Shown here: piece after piece, positions 55,927-64,000 of the stretch
Position numbering within the stretch: position 1 is the first letter of the stretch
Layout: each line of letters begins with the position of its first letter
Assembly (NCBI RefSeq): GCF_027596085.1
Contig: NC_072455.1
Location: 1,882,850-1,946,849, forward strand
Length of the DNA stretch: 64,000 nt
Reading direction: 5' to 3'
Source: Anoplopoma fimbria
Lineage: Eukaryota > Chordata > Actinopteri > Perciformes > Anoplopomatidae
Notes under the pieces: generated by a model
What the model saw: only the letters and a program-made list of their open reading frames with translations
The model's database searches: none
What the model was told of the DNA's origin: nothing
Translations under genes and position numbers: made by a program

Positions 55927-57038
55927 GTAGGTGCGTCCCTGTCGGCTTTCTGCGGATGGATGGATGAAGTGAAATCAGGTTTTACATTGTGATGTTATTA
56001 AACCAAATGATGCACAAGATCACATTTTGCTGCTTCCTTCAGGTGCATTTAAATGTGCATGCAAATCAGGCCTTAGTGAATTAAATCCCCCCCTATAATA
56101 AGATACTTGCAGCCTCTTCTGCATGTGAAATATTAATAATGTGCATGCACAAGCTGCAGGATGCAGAGGTGTTAATGGTGTCCAAAGGAAGTCTGCGTGT
56201 GGTGCTTAGAATTAAACATTCATTTAATGAAAGCTTGTGTTTAGTGTCTTTATATCTCGCTCTCTTTTCTGCACCAGGAGACATATATGAAGGTTGAACG
56301 TGTCTATCAGATCTATCTTGTGATGGAGGAGTGTTAAACCAAGACTGCTGGGACTCAACGGGCTGGTTCCAGGTCTGGACTACGACGTACCGGGTTTACT
56401 GCAGGAAGGTCACTGCGAGGGCACATTCAAATCATCAAGGTCTGAGTTTTCGGTTCAACAAACACAGATAGCGTCCATTTACAGACCTCAAATCGGCCTT
56501 TAGCGAGAACCTCCACCTGATCTCTCTGGATTAAAGCCTCGATGAAATACCAATATATGCAGAAACGGCTGTTTGTAGTATTAAAAACTGTTTAAATAGG
56601 ATACCACTGGATTTACAAAAGGGTTATCTGATCTCCAGACGGACACTGGAGCTACATCTGCTACCCTTTTTACTCGTATTACACCGGGTAAGTACAACAG
56701 GGAGGACTAAATATCGTACTTTTCTTCAAACTGGTTCATTGGGCCAACTGGACTATAAGAAGTCTGAACGCCAAAGGGATTATAGCTGTTTTTTGAGGAT
56801 TTAAAACCACATTTTGAGGGACTACAACCAGATGACAGTGTCTACGAAAAGGCTACCGGTTCCACATTGCTCTTAATTGGATTATAAAAATATCCTGGCA
56901 CTAGCTACCGAGTTCCCAAACTCAAGTCAAACAAGCTTGAAACCAGTGAACCAGGATTAAAGTCAAAGTTTATCGTTGTTGGAAGATGAATCTTATGTAG
57001 CGTGGACTCTGTTGAACGCTACCGGACCAGAATCCACC

Positions 57039-60000
57039 ATGTCTTTGAGTAAGACCCTCGAGCTGGAGCACTTTGACGAACGCGAGAAGGTTCGCCGTGG
57101 TCGCTCCACCCGCACCAAGAGAGATGACTCCACTGGTGGCGGTGGCGGTGGAGGTTCTGGCCCCAGTTCCCGTGGCAGCAGCCTGGTCCCTAGCCCGGCC
57201 CACAGCGCCAACTGCAGCTACTACCGGACCCGAACCCTGCAGGCGCTCACCTCGGAGAAGCGGGCCAAGAAGGTGCGGTTCTATCGTAACGGAGACCGGT
57301 ACTTCAAGGGTCTGGTGTACGCGGTTTCCAGTGACCGGTTCCGGTCCTACGACGCGCTGCTGATGGAGCTCACGCGCTCGTTGGCGGATAACTTGCATCT
57401 GCCGCAAGGAGTTCGGACGATCTACACCATCGACGGCAGCAAGAAGATCACCAGCATGGACGAGCTGGTGGAAGGTAGGACTCACGGCTTATTCAGTGGT
57501 TTATTCACTTCCCACTTAAAGTTATAGGTCAACATTGTGGGAATTACACTTATTTGCTTTTCCAATTGTTATGCTTGCTTTAACTGCCTGCTGGTTCAAG
57601 CTTAAAGTTCAGCATACACACATAAGAGTGGTATCAATCTTCTCAGCTAACTCTTAGCAAGAAAGCAAATGAGAAAAAAATCCTAAAATGCAAACGTTTT
57701 CCTGTTCAGAAGACTGTATAGGAAATATATTATATCATGATCTCTTTATGGTAACCAGTTGAGCTCCTGGACCATTTTGCTCCATCAAATAGTTTCCAAA
57801 TATTTAGCGTTATGAAGTGAGTAAAAGTTGGAGCATACCAAAAAATAAAAAGCAAAAAAAGAGGAATAAAAACTAGGATCCTGGACAACTTGACCCTTAT
57901 TTTTGCTAGAAAACTGTCTCACAAAAATGACATTTTAATATATAGTTGTGTCTTTGCTAAAGGAAAGCTAAAAATGGTCACTTTCTTTTTTTATGACCGG
58001 AGAAAACAGCAACGTTTTCTGTCTTTGCTGCTTAGAAGCATAGAACTGCATTGTCACTCTGTCTCCCATAGGAATCAATGGATGTCTGGTCTACTGTAAC
58101 ATCACATTACAGTCAACTAGCACTGAGTGGAGATTGTCCCGACAACCTGTCACTCTCTCCATCGATCAATCAGTCAATCAATCCGTCCTCCTTAGACTTC
58201 CTCACTGTCTCCTTCCTCTCTGCTTTCTGTCTTCGGAGAACCCACTTTCATTATTTATTTCTACACATCATAAGTAGATAATCAGTTAAAAAGTCGTAAT
58301 AAAAATAAAATCAACTTTATATCTACAATACATCTTACATCCACCATTTAACAGGGATCACAAGAGGAAGTATGAACTCAAAATGCTTTTTCATTGGAAA
58401 TCAAACTTTAAAAGCATTTTTTTTTTACAACATTTAAATTCAATGTCCATTCATAAAATGCTAAAGCATCTGAACCTTAGATATAAATGTACATTTCTTT
58501 GTAATCTAACCACTGTAAAGTCCAGTCTGCCCCTCCTCTCTGTCTAAAGCCATTTAGACAGAAACAGACCAGCGGCTGAGTAACATCACTTTCCATCAAT
58601 ATTGATGTGCGACTGGTTGTAATGGTCACTAATGACCGTTAGAGCCAGGAAGCCGTTAAGCCAGAGACGCACTAAAAGACAGACGCATCACTCTGCAAGA
58701 GCTTCATAGAATTAATAAACTCCAAACAGAACCTGCCAAAGAGGGAAAAGATTCCCATTTAAGCATTTAGAATTTTGTTTTTACATGTTTGTAAAGTGAT
58801 CAACCTTAAGTAAGGCTGATATTGGAGTTTACAAATAAATTCAAATTTCCTGGACAAATATCCTAGAAACTGGTATTTACAACACTCCTGTATGACATGA
58901 ATGCAGCATTTTAAAAAGACACTAACTGACCAAATGACAGGAAGTGGAGAACTTTGGCGACAGCCTCAGACCCCAAACGTTCATTTTTAGTTTAGTCCGG
59001 GCGATATGGTCTAAATCTTATGTCACGATAACAATACATATCATGATAGACGTCATTTCATATCCCGATAACAATAAATATCACAATATAAGGCGTTTCA
59101 TATCTCGATCACGATATAAGTCATTTCATGTCTTTATAACGATATCTATCACGATAAAGGTCCTTTTTATATCTTGATAACAATATGTATAATGATGTAG
59201 GTCCTTTTTTTTTTATCTCAATAACAGTACAAATCACGATATAAGGCGTTTCATATCGGAATATAGGTCGTTTCACATCTCGATCACGATATAGGTAATT
59301 TCATGTCTTAATAATGATAATGATCCTTTTATATCTCGATAACAATACATATCACAATGTAGGTTCTTTTTAATCTCAATTACAATATGTATCATGATAT
59401 AGGTCCTTTTCTTTCTTGCTGACCATATAGATCCTTTCATATCTCAATAACTATATATATATATATCACAATATGGTTCCTTATATATCTGGATAATGAT
59501 ATATATCACGATACAGAATGCTTCCTGGTAATTCATCAAATAGTCTAAATGAAATAACCACATGGTTTTGTGTTCTCCTGTCTGATTCAAATACTTGACA
59601 ATTGAAAAGTACTGAATATTTTTTCATTAAATTAAGAATTTAAGTGCAAAATAATCTGATTATCTTAAAAAATTTGAGTTAGTATGTTCTTATAATTAAT
59701 TTAGACGACATCCATGTGTATCATGATGTATGATTTCATCACCATATGATTCCATTGAAAGACGATAAATTACTTAATTGAATTATCGCCCAGCCCTATT
59801 TTTATTTATTTCCGATTTTTATAAAAAGATTAGAGTCCTTTCTGTCCTGTGATGGTCTGGTCTTCAGCAGGAATTGAACCAGCAAACCACAGTCCGTGTT
59901 GCTCAGCTGGTCACACAGAAGGCGTTGTGTGTTTTTAGTCAGTCGGGTATTTGAATAAAAGCCCAGAGCGTCCTGTCCAGCTGGTTTAAATAACAAAGTG

Positions 60001-60151
60001 AAAGTCAGCACCTGGAGAGGCAAGGTAGGCAGAGGAAAAGGGATGAAAGAAGAGAGAGAGGTGTGTTTTTGAGGGTTACAGAGGCTGACAGGTTAGAGTG
60101 GGAAAAAAGAGGAAAGATAGAGAGCTCTGCCTCCAGATTAAGAAAAAAATA

Positions 60152-60250
<99 letters not shown>

Positions 60251-61966
60251 ATTTGTGACCATATAAGGTAAAACAGGAGAGCGACTGCAGGCTACTGAAC
60301 GTGTGATTGGCTGAAACCTGCAGGAAAGATTTCATTTTATTTAAAATATTTAAAACAAAACTTTTAATTTATCAAAGTTACATCACTCAGAGAAGATTAT
60401 GAATAAAATAAGCATTACTGTGGATTTTGATGTTTTTAAATCAGGTTCAGTCGACCGCTTTCTAAACCCTCACCTGTGTAGTTCTGATTGAGGATTTCTC
60501 CACATGGTGTGTAACGAGGCTGTAGTAGGAGAAGCGCTGTGCACAGAGAGTTTATATGGTGTTTTTAAGCTTTTATGAAGCCAAAAAACTGTGTGTTCAT
60601 CTAGAACTGTGTTATAGGACCATTGTAGGTAAATAAAATAAAAAAATTAAGAGGGAGAGGGGTTATATAAGAGAACAAATCTGAATTTCTAAACATTAAA
60701 GTTATACATTTACGAGGATGTTCTCTAAGATTATTTAGTCAGAAGTTAAAGAGACAAAACAAAAACATTTACAAGATAAAAATAAATTATTCTCTTAGAT
60801 TATAAGGTCAATTTATGTCAAACATTTTTTGGGGTAGTAGGGACCAATTTAACAGGACTTATTTTGGTGTTGTGTTTAATGACACTACAGCATCTCTTTT
60901 TTTTTATTCACAGGACAAAAATTTGCCTAATTGAACTTAATTGTGTTAAAGAATAATTTGAATTTCATGCATTTAAATTGGTGTCCTTGAACATCACTAA
61001 GCGCCAAAGACTGTATAAAAAGTGGACGTAGTCATTGTGACGCCACCCATTGGTTTGTGGACTGATGTTTTGAAGCCATGAGTTGGGCGATTTGGCCGTC
61101 GCCATCTTGGAGTTTTTTTGCAACCAGTGAACAGGAAGTGACCATATTTGGAATATGTTTTATGGTCTATTTGACTCTAAATGGAGCATCATTTACTAAA
61201 TGAACATCATGCTGTATTGAAGAAGACTTGAAACTAGAGATTGAGACCATAAACTCATGTTTACAATGTTTACTGAGGGAATAAATCAAGAGAGAAGTAG
61301 AGTCATTTTCTCATAGACTTCTATACAACCAGAGGAGTCGCCCCCTGATGGACACTAGAGAGAATGCAGCTTTAAGACATGAAGCTTTGGATTTACTCGG
61401 CAGAACCAGAGGTTGCCGCATGTTTAGCGAACAATCTCTGAATATGAAACTAGATAATGTTTTAACAGTACTTCACTTCTTGCAGTATTTTGTCAGATAT
61501 ACAGTAGTTTAACTTGTTCTTCCTTCTCTCTCTCTGCTCAGGCGAGTGCTACATTTGTGCCTCAAACGAGCCTTACCGAAAGGTCGACTACACCAAGATC
61601 TCCGTCCCGAGCTGGAAGCCAGGAGCAGCCACTGGTGCCGTCGCTGGAGCTGCGAGCTCGGGTCGGCCCTCCACGGCGTCCGCGGGGGTGTCGGCGAGCA
61701 CCCCCGCCGCCCCCGCCGGCTCCTCCAGAGATCGCCTCGAGGGCCGCGAGGGTCGCGAAGGTCGGGAGGGCCGAGAGAGCAAAGACTTCATCAAGCCCAA
61801 GCTGGTGACGGTGATCCGCAGCGGCGTGAAGCCTCGTAAGGCGGTGAGGATCCTCCTGAACAAGAAGACGGCGCACTCCTTCGATCAGGTGCTCGCCGAC
61901 ATCACGGAGGCCATCAAGCTGGACTCCGGGGCGGTGAAGAGGCTTTACACGCTGGATGGGAAACAG
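57039..61966 (+). CDS. dclk2: dclk2, doublecortin-like kinase 2 (5' part; gene continues past the right edge)
   Basis: Two coding exons in phase: 57039-57474 and 61542-61966, giving 287 residues. The N-terminus has the ELEHFDERE and [22 protein letters not shown] motifs of the family. The first DCX domain runs from [15 protein letters not shown] through [16 protein letters not shown]. The second begins [20 protein letters not shown] and breaks off at YTLDGKQ, where the exon ends. [14 protein letters not shown] and [16 protein letters not shown] fit DCLK2 better than DCLK1. The DCX domains bind microtubules; the C-terminal Ser/Thr kinase is outside the window. The linker between the DCX domains is longer than in mammals, Ala/Ser-rich, with a run of Glu-Gly-Arg repeats. 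A poly-Gly run lies near residue 30-36. The 4.1-kb intron holds two or three dispersed repeats. Confidence 0.94.
58985..59800. mobile_element. Element bounded by GGGCGATA inverted ends, filled with a 55-bp repeat
   Basis: The left end has 'gggcgatatggtctaaa' and the right end has 'ttatcgcccagccct'; these are inverted. Between them a degenerate unit of about 55 bp ('catatctcgataacaatata', 'tcacgatataggtc') repeats about nine times. Such GGGCGATA-ended elements are common in fish genomes; class not determined. It lies in the dclk2 intron. Confidence 0.55.
60158..60247. repeat. (TA)n(GA)n microsatellite
   Basis: About 28 bp of TA followed by about 60 bp of GA, in the dclk2 intron. Confidence 0.97.
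61000..61375 (+). repeat. Dispersed repeat, family A, fullest copy
   Basis: Begins 'gactgtataaaaagtggacg', contains 'cgccatcttgg' and 'accagtgaacaggaagtgac', and ends 'ccagaggagtcgccccctga'. The second half is nearly identical to 11,500-11,720. It lies about 165 bp before the second coding exon of dclk2. Confidence 0.8.
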
Positions 61967-62944
61967 GTGAGCAGATGTTTGATGTTGGTGTTTTGAGTTC
62001 TTCAAATTGAGACGAGATCAAACATAGATGCTTTGGCAGAACGTTTGGATATTCAGCAGCTTCAGTGGAAGAAATGATCAAATTCTGATTATTTTGGTGA
62101 GGAGTTGGAGAAATGCATGCTGGGTAATGCAGGTGCAGTCAAGTTTTGTAGGTCTGGGCAAAAATAAAAGGTAATTGTTTGCCATTGGTATATTTTTGTG
62201 ATTATATGATAAGAGGTGTTTTTTAAATGTTCTTATACAAAAGCAAATTGTAGTACTTTTGGGGTATTTTAGGTTTTTGTCAGGAAAAAGGTGATCAACA
62301 GTGCCATAAGCCTGTAGAACACCAAACCAGTTGTTTTAAAAACCGACATCCAGCAATTGGCTGGACTTAGCTCCACCCTCTTGCAAAGAACCAAGATGGC
62401 GACGGCCAAAAAACAAGTTGGTGAAGGCAAAAAAACCAAGATGGCGACGTCCAAGAAAACTGTATGTAAATAGCCAAAAACCAAGATAGTGACAATATGG
62501 CCACTAAAGGGTTCAAAACCGTAGTCCACAAACCAATGGGTGAAAGAATATATATATATATATTTATTGATATCTATATCTATATATTGATGTAATGGTG
62601 ATGTGAACTGAAGTAGAATCAGAAAACTGAAAATAACCACATTACTGCACTTTATATTAACATTCCTGCTAGGTTGTTGGATACCAGGATTAATAAAAGA
62701 GCGTCTTTAAGAAGTCCTTTTTCAGATTGAAGTGTTGCGTGAGTGAGCTCAGGCTCTTTTGAAGCTTAACACTTTATACTTTTAGTGAAACGTCTGTTTT
62801 AAAGCCCTGAAACCGCGACAGTCAGCTAAAGTCCATTTGTGTAACTCTGAATAAGCTCTGATCCTCCTCAAACTCTTTTCCTGCAACTCCTATTTGAGGA
62901 TTTTGGATTTAAACGTAACACACATTCACTGGTGGCTATTTTTA

Positions 62945-63045
<101 letters not shown>

Positions 63046-63881
63046 TTGAAGTTACAGATAAGACTGTCGGCTGCGACACAATGTCAGTTTGAGAGCTGAA
63101 TAAAGAGCAGAGACAGCAGGAAGCTTGTCGGGGCGTTGGTGTGACTGATTAAAGACACACAACACTACACACATTCAACACATCCTGTTGGAATGTTGCT
63201 CAGTTGTTTCTGCAACACTGTCGGCCTTGAGAAAGTAAAAGCAATGTGCTGCCTTCAAAGTAAAAGCATCAGTTACATCAAAACCCTTGAGCTTTCTTAT
63301 TCTGTTATTTTTTTTAATGGTTGCAGGTAAGACACACAAGTGAGACTGAAATATTTTAGAATATATATATATAAAAAGCAAAGCTAAAGAAAGAAAATAG
63401 AAAAATTAATTGAAATTAATCAATGAATGGTTTAATTTTTTTAAAGCAAACTGCCAGAAAACAAGTTCAGAAGACTGAAATTTGAAGACATGAACTTTAA
63501 TTGTTTGAAATTGTGAATTTGAAATTGTATCGATTTTACTATTAATTGAAAATAAAAACGAGTTAGCTGCCGTCCTATTGGGAATAACCAACCTTCATTT
63601 AGTTGCAGTTGTTGGCGTGTTTTGGTGTTTAGAGTTGTTTTAAGAAGTTAAACCCAACTGTCATGTATACATTTGTTATCTTTAAACTTGACAGTGATGA
63701 AACTGTATTAACAGTCAGCTGTTTAACATTGAGATGATAGTTTGATGGACAGAACTTTGTGAAAACCCAAAATACTAATTAGTTTACTCTAAATGGAGGC
63801 TTTTATTTTGAAAGCAGCATGTCTTAATGAAGGCTTTTATTCTTTGTCCACCTCAGACGGCTTTCAGACTCTGTCAGTCTG

Positions 63882-63984
<103 letters not shown>

Positions 63985-64000
63985 AGAATCAAGGACGGGG

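Noticed and set aside
55486..55992. Ser-rich, Pro-rich and Arg/Gly/Glu-rich frames before dclk2
   Set aside because: The GGA repeats keep frames open on both strands. dclk2 starts at 57039 by homology, so this is treated as 5' UTR.
59850..59900. tRNA-like B box (GGTTCAATTCC on the minus strand)
   Set aside because: No matching A box or cloverleaf; at most a decayed tRNA-derived SINE.

Overview
The window is vertebrate nuclear DNA, most likely from a percomorph teleost. Genes are split into many GT-AG exons. Introns and spacers are full of very long (CA)n/(TG)n, (GA)n, (TATC)n and (TCTG)n tracts. NACHT genes with a FISNA domain and a B30.2 domain are typical of fish. The species cannot be named from the sequence alone.

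Layout, left to right. (1) 0.1-5 kb, minus strand: the 5' part of ttc29, an axonemal/flagellar TPR protein, running off the left edge. A perfect RFX X-box lies at its presumed promoter. (2) 5-8.3 kb: spacer with a (TG)n tract and a 1-kb 12-mer minisatellite. (3) 8.4-15.6 kb, plus: complete ednra, the endothelin type A receptor (seven coding exons, 446 codons). Its last intron is mostly a TTAA-bounded mobile-element-like insertion. (4) 15.6-19.4 kb: spacer with a 1-kb GA array. (5) 19.4-26.1 kb, plus: complete tmem184c (eleven coding exons, 443 codons). (6) 27.4-50.6 kb: an NLR cluster with two intact, nearly identical NLR-B30.2 genes, an orphan first exon between them, and a truncated third relic. 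(7) 50.6-55.4 kb: spacer with two large tandem arrays. (8) 55.5-64 kb, plus: the 5' end of dclk2 (first DCX domain and most of the second), running off the right edge.

The ttc29-ednra-tmem184c order, with dclk2 nearby, matches human chromosome 4q31. The NLR cluster therefore looks like a lineage-specific insertion or expansion between tmem184c and dclk2. The four conserved genes are unrelated in function: cilia/flagella, peptide hormone signalling, membrane protein, microtubule-associated kinase. The NLRs are candidate innate immune sensors.

The most notable signals are: (a) two exons, in ednra and ttc29, bracketed in the pre-mRNA by a long (UG)n tract at the acceptor and a long (CA)n tract at the donor, which could pair and loop out the exon; (b) a strong excess of amino-acid-changing over silent differences between the two NLR copies; (c) within-gene homogenisation and copy-number change of a 99-bp N-terminal exon; (d) an NLR relic whose visible exons keep splice sites and frame but stop before the NACHT. 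All exon boundaries, counts and alignments were read by hand.
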